Below are positions 36,660 through 45,958 of a stretch of DNA of 64,000 nt, piece after piece. Positions within the stretch are counted from its first letter, which is position 1, and each line of letters begins with the position of its first letter. Below the pieces are notes generated by a model, which saw only the letters and a list, made by a program, of their open reading frames with translations, was not told the origin of the DNA and made no database searches. Source of the DNA: Gelidibacter sediminis (GTDB taxonomy: Bacteria > Bacteroidota > Bacteroidia > Flavobacteriales > Flavobacteriaceae); NCBI RefSeq assembly GCF_004364975.1, contig NZ_SOBW01000007.1, positions 248,001 to 312,000 on the forward strand, written 5' to 3'. A program made the translations under genes and the position numbers.

Positions 36660-37805
36660 TTACTTAACAGCAGAAGAACGCCTACCATTCAGACTTAATT
36701 CCCTTTTTTTTTTAAAAGTGTGAAATTTGCGCTTAAAGATAATTGGAGCAAAAAACAAAATAGTGCCATATAGCAGCAATAATCCTATTTGCATATTCAA
36801 ATTGAGATGTAACATATTAAACGCTATTAAAACTACAATTAAGTTTGTAATGACTATAATAAATGTAGTTTGGAGATGTGTGTAACCCATTTGAATATAG
36901 CGGTGATGAATATGATTTTTATCGGCCTTAAATGGACTCTGTTTAAGAACAAATATTCTTATAAAGAAAATCCTGAAAGTATCCATTAAAGGATAAAACA
37001 ACATGGCTAAGGCTAAGGCTGGTGATGCTCTAAAGTATTCAGAATCGACATTGGTTTGCGATTGAGATATAAAACTTATCGTAAAAAACGCGAGAAGAAA
37101 TCCAACAATCATCGACCCTGTATCGCCCATAAAAATTTTACGCCTCGCAGACATGTTCAAACGTAAAAACGCTAATAGCGCACCTATAAGTGCCACAGAT
37201 ATAGTAGCCAAACTTAAATTGCCTGAATTATAAAAAAGCACCAAAAATACGGCACTAATTACTAAACCAACACTACCTGCCAAACCATCTACACCATCTA
37301 TGAGATTGTATGCGTTGATGATTAAAATATAAACAAAAAGGGTAAAAAAGATAGAAATCCAATAGGGCAATTCTTCAACACCAAATATTTTAGAGAATCC
37401 AATAATTCTAGTATCTGTGAAAACTATAAGTAGAACGGCAGCAAATAATTGTCCTATAAATTTATTTCTTGCTGAAAGCACGGTTAAATCGTCTTTTAAA
37501 CCAAGAAAAAACAGTATTGTTAGTCCCCCCATCACCAATAATAACAATTTAGTGTTTAACATAGCACCCGTTGTAGTCATAACCACAACAATACTAAAGA
37601 AGATCCCGATACCACCTAAGGTAGGTGTTTTATCAATATGCATACTTCTACTGTCGGGCACATCCATTAAACGTTTCCTCATAGTGACATACAATATTGA
37701 GGGAAAGGTTTGATGTGCTATAACAAACGCCAATGCAAATGCACCTATTAACCAAATAAGGGCATTGTTTTGTGGACTAAAATTGTCAAAAAATGTTTGT
37801 ATCAT
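36660..37805 (-). CDS. WecA/MraY family undecaprenyl-phosphate sugar-1-phosphate transferase
   Basis: Polytopic membrane enzyme that starts polysaccharide synthesis by moving GlcNAc-1-phosphate (or a related HexNAc-1-P) to undecaprenyl phosphate. Family signatures: KTPTLGG near residue 60, DDLTVLSARNKFIGQ (catalytic Asp pair), NAYNLIDGVDGLAGS, MGDTGSMIVGFLLAF and the C-terminal cytosolic motif HIHHRYIQMGYTHLQT. 381 residues with about 10-11 membrane segments. Location next to wecB and a WecG/TagA enzyme suggests the second sugar is ManNAc or a derivative. Confidence 0.92.
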   Translation of the reverse strand: MIQTFFDNFSPQNNALIWLIGAFALAFVIAHQTFPSILYVTMRKRLMDVPDSRSMHIDKTPTLGGIGIFFSIVVVMTTTGAMLNTKLLLLVMGGLTILFFLGLKDDLTVLSARNKFIGQLFAAVLLIVFTDTRIIGFSKIFGVEELPYWISIFFTLFVYILIINAYNLIDGVDGLAGSVGLVISAVFLVLFYNSGNLSLATISVALIGALLAFLRLNMSARRKIFMGDTGSMIVGFLLAFFTISFISQSQTNVDSEYFRASPALALAMLFYPLMDTFRIFFIRIFVLKQSPFKADKNHIHHRYIQMGYTHLQTTFIIVITNLIVVLIAFNMLHLNLNMQIGLLLLYGTILFFAPIIFKRKFHTFKKKRELSLNGRRSSAVK

Positions 37806-37925
37806 AAGTATGGGCTATACTAATTTTATACCATTTAAGTAATAGGGCGAAGGTACTGATTTTAAAGCAAACACCTTTAACTCATAAAAACATATAAATA
37901 ACTTTAATGATAATTTTAAGTCTTT

Positions 37926-39029
37926 TTATACCATTGGCGTTGTCATCCTCTTCAGATGATCAATGATACGAATTGCTGTTTTTCCATCCCATAGCGGAAT
38001 GTCCTGCCCTTTTTTCCATTGGCCAGAAAATAAAAGGTCCAAATAATGCTTTAGCTGTTTCGGGTTAGTCCCTACCAATTCATTGGTGCCTAAGGCTATT
38101 GTTTCCGGGCGTTCTGTGTTATCTCGCAGCGTTAAGCAGGGTATGCGCATCACGGAAGCCTCTTCTGTAATTCCGCCAGAATCCGTAATGACCGCTTTCG
38201 CATTCTCTACTAAATAGTTAAACTCCAAATAGCTCAGAGGGTCTACCGTATGCAATCTTGAATGACTAATTTTTAATCGTTCAAATATTTTTGCGGTTCT
38301 CGGGTGTACCGGAAAGATTAATGGTAAGTCTTTAGTGTTTTTTACTATCTCGTTAATCATGTCCTTTAATTGAGACTCTTCGTCAACGTTAGCAGGACGA
38401 TGTAAGGTCATCACAATGTAATTCCCTGTAGTTAAACCTAACTGATTCCAAACCTTAGGCTGCTTGAATTTTGGGCGTTGTTTTAACAGGGTATCAATCA
38501 TCGTATTCCCTACAAAAAATATTTGGTCATCCTTTACCCCACTTTGTCTTAAATTGGTATTAGCCGTTTCTGAGGTTGTAAAAAAGTAATTCGTAATACT
38601 ATCGGTTACCAAACGGTTTATTTCTTCTGGCATAGACCAATCATCAGAGCGGATACCGCCTTCTACATGCGCAACTTTAGTGTTTAGCTTTTGAGCTACT
38701 AAAGCGCAAGCCATAGTGGAAGTAACATCACCAACAACTAAAACTAAATCAGCAGGATGCCCCATTAATTCCTTTTCGAAGTTAATCATAATATCAGCCG
38801 TCTGCTCAGCCTGAGATCCGCCACGGCACTCCAAGTTAATGTGGGGCTCAGGAATTTCTAATTGTTCAAAAAAGCTTCCCGACATATTTTTATCGTAGTG
38901 CTGACCGGTATGCACTAAACGATAATCTATGGCAACGTTTTCTTGTTTTGCTTTTTCAATGGCGTGTACAATGGGAGCTATTTTCATAAAATTTGGCCTC
39001 GCCCCTGCTATGATTGTAATTTTATACAT
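37926..39029 (-). CDS. wecB: UDP-N-acetylglucosamine 2-epimerase (non-hydrolysing)
   Basis: Interconverts UDP-GlcNAc and UDP-ManNAc. GT-B fold epimerase with GARPNFMKIAPIVHAIEK (9-26), VHTGQHYDKNMSGSFFEQL, VEGGIRSDD, TLHRPANVD and SDSGGITEEASVMRIPCLTLRDNTERPET, all typical of the non-hydrolysing class. 367 residues, full length. It supplies UDP-ManNAc for the neighbouring WecG/TagA transferase, and possibly for the nucleotide sugar dehydrogenase at the right edge. Confidence 0.94.
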   Translation of the reverse strand: MYKITIIAGARPNFMKIAPIVHAIEKAKQENVAIDYRLVHTGQHYDKNMSGSFFEQLEIPEPHINLECRGGSQAEQTADIMINFEKELMGHPADLVLVVGDVTSTMACALVAQKLNTKVAHVEGGIRSDDWSMPEEINRLVTDSITNYFFTTSETANTNLRQSGVKDDQIFFVGNTMIDTLLKQRPKFKQPKVWNQLGLTTGNYIVMTLHRPANVDEESQLKDMINEIVKNTKDLPLIFPVHPRTAKIFERLKISHSRLHTVDPLSYLEFNYLVENAKAVITDSGGITEEASVMRIPCLTLRDNTERPETIALGTNELVGTNPKQLKHYLDLLFSGQWKKGQDIPLWDGKTAIRIIDHLKRMTTPMV

Positions 39030-39224
39030 GCTTATAACTTTATATTAAAATGTGCGATGGCTCTGAACCATCTTAAATTTATTGTCCTTTAACTATACTA
39101 GTATACGATTACTAAGCTGTTTTGGACGACTGTGTTGCTTTAATACCTAGATATAAATATTTTCATAAAAGATATTAAAGGTTGTGACGGCCCTCTACCT
39201 GACCTTGATGCACCTCCTTAAATC

Positions 39225-39923
39225 TTAATATTTATTGAGTTTTAAATTCACTAGAAATCGCACCAAATGAATTTGTCTTTTAATTCTAGAAGGTTGACTC
39301 AACAACCTATAGGTCCATTCCATATTATTTTTCACCCACCATTCCGGAGCCCGTTTTACATTACCTGTATACACATCAAAACTCCCTCCTAATCCTTGAT
39401 AAACTGCTTCGTGTTCTTTCTGAATGCGTTCCATCAAGAGTTCTTGCTTAGGTGACCCCATAGCTACGAATACCACGTCTGGTTTATACTTTTTAATATC
39501 TTCAATTAATGCTAATTCTTCAGCCTCGGTTTTAATATAACCATCTCTGTAATTACATATATTTATACCTTTAAATTCCGCACGCAATTTAGATACTGTA
39601 GCTTCAATCACTTCTTGTTTACCACCGATTAAATAGAATGACTTAGTTTTATGATAATTTTGTACCACATCTAACCATAACTCGCAACCCGGAATCTTAA
39701 CGACATTATCAGCGCCTTTTTGTTGCAATGCCCAAACGGCACCTATACCATCTGGATAACCCAAATTTCTATTAATTAATGCCCGGCTTTCATCTGTGGC
39801 ATGCAAAATTTTCTCAGCATTTACAGCCACCATTATTTTATGGTGATCAAAAGCATATTGCATCAACTCTTTTCGAGAACAAGGGGCATAGGTAATGACG
39901 CCATTCAACGACTTTGCTTCCAT
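39225..39923 (-). CDS. WecG/TagA/CpsF family glycosyltransferase
   Basis: GT26-family transferase; characterised members add ManNAc or ManNAcA to lipid-linked GlcNAc as the second sugar. Motifs: NRNLGYPDGIGAVWALQQKG, PGCELWLDV, FYLIGGKQEV and VFVAMGSPKQELLMERI, with EWWVKNNMEWTYRLLSQPSRIKRQ at the C-terminus that may tether it to the membrane. 232 residues. It begins 1 bp after the upstream gene on the minus strand and precedes wecB. Confidence 0.92.
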   Translation of the reverse strand: MEAKSLNGVITYAPCSRKELMQYAFDHHKIMVAVNAEKILHATDESRALINRNLGYPDGIGAVWALQQKGADNVVKIPGCELWLDVVQNYHKTKSFYLIGGKQEVIEATVSKLRAEFKGINICNYRDGYIKTEAEELALIEDIKKYKPDVVFVAMGSPKQELLMERIQKEHEAVYQGLGGSFDVYTGNVKRAPEWWVKNNMEWTYRLLSQPSRIKRQIHLVRFLVNLKLNKY

Positions 39924-39924
39924 A

Positions 39925-41133
39925 TTATTTAGAGTTTGTTTCTAGTAAATAATGTGCCATAGCATTAAACATAAAAGCATTAGACCAACGCATATAAGGG
40001 ATTTTTGAACTCACCCCCTTTCTATACTGGTAGTAAAAATAGCCTTTATGATGTTGCATATGGTCAACCGTCCAGTTCAATACTTTTGTTAGAAGCGCTT
40101 CGTGCACTTGAAACCTATTCATTTTAGAAATCGTGACAATGACTTGTGCGGGACAATGTATATCGATAGGATAGGTTTTATTATGGTAATATTTTGGCAT
40201 CCCATCGGCTTCAAAAAAGTTTTTTACGTAATAAGCCAATCCTTTATCTGAATAATCTTGAAAACTTTTATCCCCAGTATGTTGTTGATAGGTTTCAATG
40301 GCGTCCAAATTAAATCCGGTATGAAAACTATCTATCCAAGACTGTACTGGTAGTAGACCATAAATCCATGAGCCATCTTCGTTTTGCAAATCGCAAGCAG
40401 CAATCACCGCTTTTTTCGCTAAGTCAGCATGCTCTTGGTTTTTCGTGTATTTATAAGAATAACTTAGAATTTTAGCCCCTAATAAAGATGCATTAATCAC
40501 CGTATTATTCCCATCCTGAACGCTGTATGAAAATATAATCCCTTTTCCGTGTGGCGTTCTCGACAAATCATTAATTACAAAATCAGCAGCCGTTAGGGTT
40601 TCTTTTAAGACCGATTCATTTTTGGTGATTTCGTAACTTTCCAATAAGGCTTCTACACTAAAACACGTGGCCACGACTGTAGGTGTATACTTCTTAAACA
40701 AGAATAAACGTCTAGCTTGCCAGTCGAAATTATAACCCCATGCGGCTCCAGAATAACCTTTAGATTTTAGGCTTAATAATAAATCCGTAACCTCGTTAAT
40801 CTTCACTAATAATTCATCGGGCGTCCCAAATTCTTCATTTCCCTTTATAGCCAATTTATATAAACGGCAGTACCCCAATAAAAATAAAGCAACCCCCTTA
40901 GCATTATGCTCTTTAGGCACTAAGAGAAGCTTCCTAAAATTTATGGGGCTTCTTTTAAAACCTTGGATCCAAGCTAATCGCGCAATATCCCAATGCTTAA
41001 GAGGTAAAGCTTGAAAAATCTTAGAATTGAGTCCATCATAAGGGTCCCAACCTTTAAAATTTTCAGCTTCACAATAGTTTTTAAGCTTTAAAAAACTGGA
41101 TGCGACTTTAGACTTCAACTTGTTCTCCTCCAC
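39925..41133 (-). CDS. unrecognised protein with alpha/alpha-toroid-like repeats
   Basis: 402 residues, soluble, no signal peptide. Helical repeats with conserved-looking motifs such as GYSGAAWGYNFDWQAR, TVVATCFSVEALLESYEIT, INASLLGAKILSY, LQNEDGSWIYG, SFHTGFNLDAIETY and DIHCPAQVIVTIS. The pattern of paired helices with Gly-Ser-Trp and His-Ser-Phe-His-Thr-Gly turns resembles the (alpha/alpha)6 barrels of terpene cyclases, glycoside hydrolases and lyases. Homologues are sometimes labelled delta-aminolevulinic acid dehydratase, which nothing here supports. Starts at GTG inside the last 26 bp of the fused oxidoreductase gene, so they are tightly coupled. Possibly a polysaccharide-modifying or precursor enzyme. 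Confidence 0.7.
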   Translation of the reverse strand: MEENKLKSKVASSFLKLKNYCEAENFKGWDPYDGLNSKIFQALPLKHWDIARLAWIQGFKRSPINFRKLLLVPKEHNAKGVALFLLGYCRLYKLAIKGNEEFGTPDELLVKINEVTDLLLSLKSKGYSGAAWGYNFDWQARRLFLFKKYTPTVVATCFSVEALLESYEITKNESVLKETLTAADFVINDLSRTPHGKGIIFSYSVQDGNNTVINASLLGAKILSYSYKYTKNQEHADLAKKAVIAACDLQNEDGSWIYGLLPVQSWIDSFHTGFNLDAIETYQQHTGDKSFQDYSDKGLAYYVKNFFEADGMPKYYHNKTYPIDIHCPAQVIVTISKMNRFQVHEALLTKVLNWTVDHMQHHKGYFYYQYRKGVSSKIPYMRWSNAFMFNAMAHYLLETNSK

Positions 41134-43246
41134 GTTTTACAGATTCTAAAACTTTAAACGATGCTTTTGTCACAGCTACCACTTCATCAAAAGGTATGGG
41201 TGCTTTGCCATCGGTTAACAAACCATTGACAAAGGCTTCCACCATTTCTTTTTGACCTTTGTTCTGATTAAACAATTTGTCTTTTTTAGGTTTTCCTTTT
41301 CCGTATAGCTTTAATTCTTTAAAATCATTCAAGGTCGCAGACATTCCTGCTGAAAACACCTCAACATACTCCTTGGTCATAGATTTTGAACCATTGGCAT
41401 AGTAGGCTACCACACCTGAAGATCCGTTTTCAAATTGAATTAAAATATTCAAGGTATCATTAAGCTTATTCGCATCTGGAAGTGCTGTTGCCGATACTTT
41501 AACCGGAAGACTACCATTGAGATAGGTTAAGTAATCTATAAAGTGACATACTTCACCCAATACACGACCACCACCAATTTCTAAATCTTGAATCCAATTA
41601 TCGCTAGGAATAGCACCTGCATTAATTCGATACAACATGGTCATAGGATTATTACCTATTGCCTTTTTTAATTTTGCTGTTAAAGGTGAAAAACGTCTAT
41701 TAAAACCTACCATCACGGCTTTATTAGCATCCGATTGCGCCTTAATAATGTCTTCCAATTCAGATTCTAAAAGGCATAATGGCTTTTCTACAAATACATT
41801 TTTGTTGGCTTTTAAACTTTTTAAAACATAAGGGCCGTGCGAATCGTGACGAGTAGCGACAAAAACGGTATTCGTTTTATCATCTAATACATCTTCCTCT
41901 TTTGTGGCACAGAATTGAAACTTAAATTTTTCAGCAACACGTTTTGATGTCGTCCCTGTATTGGTTAACACTCCTACACGTCCAACATCATTGGTTTCAG
42001 GAATATTTGGTAATAAGTTCCCTTGAGCATAACTACCAGCTCCAATAAAGGAGATATTTATTTTTCCTAATTGCTCCGTTTCACCCGTTGGAATTTTAGA
42101 TTTATGAGCTGTTTTCTTTGTATCGTATTTTAAAGCAATCCCGGTAAATGGTTCAGATTTAGATACCACTAGATCAAAAGCCGCTTTGGCATTATCAAAC
42201 TCAAACTCGTGGGTGGTGAGATAAGCAATATCAATTTTATTGGTTGCGATCAAATTCTGAAAGGCTTCCATATTACGCTTTTCTGTCCAACGCACATAAG
42301 GTAAAGGGTAATCGATTCCTTTTTCCTCATAATTCAAATCATAACGTCCTGGGCCGTACGAGCAAGCCATTTTTAATTCTAACTCTTTGCGATACCAATG
42401 AGGATCACGGTCAAAACCTGTTGGTACAGCCCCTAAAACCACCACAGAACCTTTTTTACGTGCAATAGCGCCTGCGAAATTTATAGGATCTAGACTTGGT
42501 GTTGCAGCTGCAATAATCACCGCATCCGCGCCATAACCGTTAGTTGCGGCTTGTATTTGTTCTTCTACGCCAGCTGCGTTTCTGGTTAATCCTAAATCTA
42601 CAACGTTATGATCCACGGCTTGTTTAACGGCAGCCTCAGACACATCGATTCCTATAACGGTAACCCCAGAAGCTTTTAATATTAATGCTGCTAATTGTCC
42701 TAATAACCCCAAACCAATAATCACACAAGACTCACCCAAACGTAAATCTGCTTGGCGCACCCCTTGCATAGAGATAGCTCCAACGGTGTTATAGGCTGCA
42801 TCTTTTAGGTTGGCCTCTTTATCTAATTTCACGCAAAGATTGATAGGTACAGCCACAATTTCTGCATGATTGGCATATCCAGCACCCGCACAAGCCACTT
42901 TATCCCCCACTTCAAATTCTGTGACGCCTTCACCCACTTCAATCACCTCACCAGCACAACTATAACCTAAAGGTGAATAAGCATCTAATTTTTTCATCAC
43001 CGCTCTATAGGTTTGAATTGGCCCTTGTTTTTTTAAGGTATCAATCACTTGCGCGACTTGTTGCGGACGCTCTTTTGCCTTACCAATTAAACTTTTACGA
43101 GCCGCTACGACTGTTGAGCCTTCTGTACCTGCGCTTATGATGGAATAGTGATTTTTAACAATGACCATACCTTTTCCTAATTGCGGATAAGGTACGTCTT
43201 GTATAATCATATCGCCAGAACCTAGCTTTTGTGTGAGTTGTTGCAT
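41108..43246 (-). CDS. bi-domain oxidoreductase: MDR-type dehydrogenase fused to a Gfo/Idh/MocA dehydrogenase
   Basis: One 712-residue protein with two NAD(P)-dependent dehydrogenase units. Residues about 1-360 are a zinc-type medium-chain dehydrogenase (NHYSIISAGTEG, YSPLGYSCAGEVIEVG, VIIGLGLLGQLAALILKASG). Residues about 385-700 are a Gfo/Idh/MocA protein (INISFIGAGSYAQGNLLPN, VFVEKPLCL, IGGGRVLGEVCHFIDYL). Such fusions occur in surface-polysaccharide loci, often beside heparinase-like genes, but their reaction is not established. A two-step oxidation and reduction of a sugar is an inference. It lies 3 bp downstream of the hexapeptide acyltransferase gene. Confidence 0.88.
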   Translation of the reverse strand: MQQLTQKLGSGDMIIQDVPYPQLGKGMVIVKNHYSIISAGTEGSTVVAARKSLIGKAKERPQQVAQVIDTLKKQGPIQTYRAVMKKLDAYSPLGYSCAGEVIEVGEGVTEFEVGDKVACAGAGYANHAEIVAVPINLCVKLDKEANLKDAAYNTVGAISMQGVRQADLRLGESCVIIGLGLLGQLAALILKASGVTVIGIDVSEAAVKQAVDHNVVDLGLTRNAAGVEEQIQAATNGYGADAVIIAAATPSLDPINFAGAIARKKGSVVVLGAVPTGFDRDPHWYRKELELKMACSYGPGRYDLNYEEKGIDYPLPYVRWTEKRNMEAFQNLIATNKIDIAYLTTHEFEFDNAKAAFDLVVSKSEPFTGIALKYDTKKTAHKSKIPTGETEQLGKINISFIGAGSYAQGNLLPNIPETNDVGRVGVLTNTGTTSKRVAEKFKFQFCATKEEDVLDDKTNTVFVATRHDSHGPYVLKSLKANKNVFVEKPLCLLESELEDIIKAQSDANKAVMVGFNRRFSPLTAKLKKAIGNNPMTMLYRINAGAIPSDNWIQDLEIGGGRVLGEVCHFIDYLTYLNGSLPVKVSATALPDANKLNDTLNILIQFENGSSGVVAYYANGSKSMTKEYVEVFSAGMSATLNDFKELKLYGKGKPKKDKLFNQNKGQKEMVEAFVNGLLTDGKAPIPFDEVVAVTKASFKVLESVKRGGEQVEV

Positions 43247-43249
43247 TAT

Positions 43250-43708
43250 TTAATCTATTTTTTTATGTACCTTAGGTAAAGACCTATAAGGTTTCTCTAT
43301 TTGTTTAATTATCTTCACTGGATTACCAGCTGCTACGGCACCCTCTGGAATATCCTTATTAACTACAGAACCTGCTCCTATAATTGCATGGTTACCGATA
43401 GTAACATTTCGCATCACCACGGTATTCACCCCTATAAAGACGTGATCACCAATAGTAACAAATCCCGAACCATTATCTTCTGGATTGAGCACATGTGCTG
43501 CTCCGTCATGTGATAAGATGTAGCAACCATGTGTTATTAGGCAATGATCTCCAATTGATATCTTTCCCCTGCGTACATCAATTTTTGCTCCTAGGCTAAT
43601 CATCGTGTTTTCTCCTATTTTGGCTCCAGAGGCTCTCAAGAAATTCATGTGAAAAAACCGTAGTAAATTGCCCAAATAATGTACTATTTTTCGTATAATT
43701 ATTTTCAT
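43250..43708 (-). CDS. hexapeptide-repeat (left-handed beta-helix) O-acyltransferase
   Basis: 152-residue member of the LacA/NodL/WbbJ acetyltransferase group. Hexapeptide repeats run from ASGAKIGENTMISLGAKIDVRRG to VTIGNHAIIGAGSVVNKDIPEGAVAAGNPVKII, with the catalytic-type His in LSHDGAAHV. Likely O-acetylates a sugar of the polysaccharide. ATGA overlap with the upstream glycosyltransferase gene indicates translational coupling. Confidence 0.88.
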   Translation of the reverse strand: MKIIIRKIVHYLGNLLRFFHMNFLRASGAKIGENTMISLGAKIDVRRGKISIGDHCLITHGCYILSHDGAAHVLNPEDNGSGFVTIGDHVFIGVNTVVMRNVTIGNHAIIGAGSVVNKDIPEGAVAAGNPVKIIKQIEKPYRSLPKVHKKID

Positions 43709-44871
43709 GATTCTAAAGTATTTTGAATAATTATTCTAAAATCATCAGAAATCTTATCAATTGAAAAGTTCGATACGACATGTTTTCTATTATTCATTCC
43801 TATTTCAACACATTTTTCATCATTATCTAAGAGTTTATATAAGGCTAATTTCATATCCTTTAAGTTGCCTGGAATAAAAGAAAAGCCATGAACACCATTC
43901 TTAAAAACCTCACGATGAGCACCAACTGGAGTGAACACCGTTGGCTTCCCAATAGACATAGCCTCCAACAAAGATCTTGAAAAGCCTTCTGAATAGGAGG
44001 CCGTTAAAAAAATATCTGCCGTTTGTATATGTGCCATTTTGTCATCTCCACTAATAATCCCTAAGTTCACATAGTTATCCTTGAACTCTGAATTCAATAT
44101 TCTTTCTTCAGCTACAAAAGGGTCCTCGTATGTTATCTTTTCACCTGTAAATTGATTGTAAAATACGCCTCGTTCACCTCTTCTAATATTTCCAGCAAAA
44201 TAAAATTTTGCATTAGGAAACTCTTTGCAAATGTCAGGAATTATTTTCAATATATCAGTATAACCTTTAGCTTTAGTCATATGCCCCATCACTAAGACTT
44301 TTCCTTTTTCTATTTTGTAATTAGGGTTATAAGCATACTCCTCTACATCCATAGCCTGATAAAGCACTTTTATCTTATGAGATTTAATATAAGGCTCAAA
44401 TTGATCTTTTAAATATGCTGCTTGCACTATCCCACAATCGACTTTATTTAAACTATAACCAACCAGCTTTTTAATTACTCCATTAAATTCTTGGAAGTTT
44501 AGCTTAAAATGACTTCCCCTTAAATGAATGATAACCTTTGCCCCCATTACCTTACTGAACAGAATTGTCCACACATCTCTTCCCACCCAACCAATTTGTG
44601 TTGGAGTAATAGGATAGTATACACAATTTGGTCTTACTTGAAATAATATCCGCAATAGTTTTGAAAAGAAAACAAAAAAATTAGAGAGCATGGAAAGATC
44701 TAGCTTTCCTTTTTTCGTATTATCGGTTCTAAAATTTGTTTTGAGAAAGCTAATTTCAAAGTCTGTGTTAAGGATTTCAGACTCTAAAAACTGTTGCATG
44801 CTTAATTCAGGACCAGAGTACGGGGGTGGCGTTGGGCCAATAAATAATATTTTAGGCTTTTTCTTACTCAT
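43705..44871 (-). CDS. GT4-type glycosyltransferase (GT-B fold)
   Basis: 388 residues with N-terminal FIGPTPPPYSGPELSMQQFL (donor/acceptor loop), KVLVMGHMTKAKGYTDIL at the start of the C-terminal Rossmann half, and the E-x7-E motif in SEGFSRSLLEAMSIGKPTV. Cytoplasmic, retaining GT4 type. Overlaps both neighbours by 4-8 bp. Which sugar it transfers cannot be read. Confidence 0.88.
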   Translation of the reverse strand: MSKKKPKILFIGPTPPPYSGPELSMQQFLESEILNTDFEISFLKTNFRTDNTKKGKLDLSMLSNFFVFFSKLLRILFQVRPNCVYYPITPTQIGWVGRDVWTILFSKVMGAKVIIHLRGSHFKLNFQEFNGVIKKLVGYSLNKVDCGIVQAAYLKDQFEPYIKSHKIKVLYQAMDVEEYAYNPNYKIEKGKVLVMGHMTKAKGYTDILKIIPDICKEFPNAKFYFAGNIRRGERGVFYNQFTGEKITYEDPFVAEERILNSEFKDNYVNLGIISGDDKMAHIQTADIFLTASYSEGFSRSLLEAMSIGKPTVFTPVGAHREVFKNGVHGFSFIPGNLKDMKLALYKLLDNDEKCVEIGMNNRKHVVSNFSIDKISDDFRIIIQNTLES

Positions 44872-45958
44872 GTAAAAGACTCGATTTTATTTGTTCTACC
44901 CAATTTTGAACTGATAAATATTCACTCTTTGTTTTCGCGTTTTTCGAAAACTCAACCAATAAAGCCCGGTTTTCTAACAGGTTAAAAATTCTCTTTATAT
45001 TTTCTTCTTTATTACCATTTAAAATATAGCCATTTTCTCCATCAATTAAATAACTTATCTCAGGACCATGTTTATCTGCTTTTAAAGTAATGTATGGTTT
45101 CCCATATGCGAATGCATGGTTGATAGATAGACCCGAAAGGCCTGGTATAAATACTAGAGAGACACGTTCCATAATTGGTGCAATATCAGATTCATCGACT
45201 AATGTACCATGCCACTTAATATCAAGATTCTCTCTTCTTGCCGTTTCTACTATATGCCTATCCGGGCCATCACCAATAATTTCTAATTTAAGATTTTGAT
45301 GGTCTTGTTTTAAACATTTATAATATTCAATTAAATCTGAAATACGTTTCGAAGTTATTAATCGCCCAATAAAAAGAATCGTTTGGGGTTCTTTAGGAGG
45401 TATTTGAAAAGAATAGTACTTTTCAATTTCTGTATTATCCACCGTATTATTAGCCCAAAATGCTTTTTGGGAAAGTATTAAATTATTATTTATAGCCTTT
45501 TTACATGAATCTTCTGTGTAGAAAATTACACGATCTAAATTTTTATAAAAGAATTTAGTTAAATGAACATCAATAAATGAATAAATAAGATTGTCAGATT
45601 TAAGCTGTGCATGATTATATGAAAATAGGCGCACTCCTTTATGCGCTCTTCTCAATTTTATACAAAATAAAAAAAGTGGAAGATTCTTTTTTTCTGCCGG
45701 TAACAGAATCCAATCAAATTCTTTAAATATTGGTTTTATTACTTCTTTTACTATTTTTGATTTCCCAAAATCCTTCTTAAGAACATTAAGTTTAATATGT
45801 TTAAAACTCCAATCCTCATTTAATTCTTGATCGCCCATTTTATTTCGACCAGCACCTGACATGATTGTAAGTTCAATCTCTTGTTCTAAAGCCAAATGAT
45901 TTAAAAAGCGTGCCTTGTAATGATTAAAATTTGGTGCTAACCATAGTATTTTTATCAT
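44864..45958 (-). CDS. glycosyltransferase, GT4-like with atypical donor motif
   Basis: 364 residues of GT-B layout: N-terminal ILWLAPNFNHYKARFLNHL, middle TILFIGRLITSKRISDLIEYY and IIGDGPDRHIVETARRENL. The usual E-x7-E is replaced by a GLSGLSINHAFAYGKP motif, a variant I recall from a subset of GT4-like enzymes in polysaccharide loci. Short overlaps with both flanking genes. Specificity unknown. Confidence 0.83.
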   Translation of the reverse strand: MIKILWLAPNFNHYKARFLNHLALEQEIELTIMSGAGRNKMGDQELNEDWSFKHIKLNVLKKDFGKSKIVKEVIKPIFKEFDWILLPAEKKNLPLFLFCIKLRRAHKGVRLFSYNHAQLKSDNLIYSFIDVHLTKFFYKNLDRVIFYTEDSCKKAINNNLILSQKAFWANNTVDNTEIEKYYSFQIPPKEPQTILFIGRLITSKRISDLIEYYKCLKQDHQNLKLEIIGDGPDRHIVETARRENLDIKWHGTLVDESDIAPIMERVSLVFIPGLSGLSINHAFAYGKPYITLKADKHGPEISYLIDGENGYILNGNKEENIKRIFNLLENRALLVEFSKNAKTKSEYLSVQNWVEQIKSSLLHE

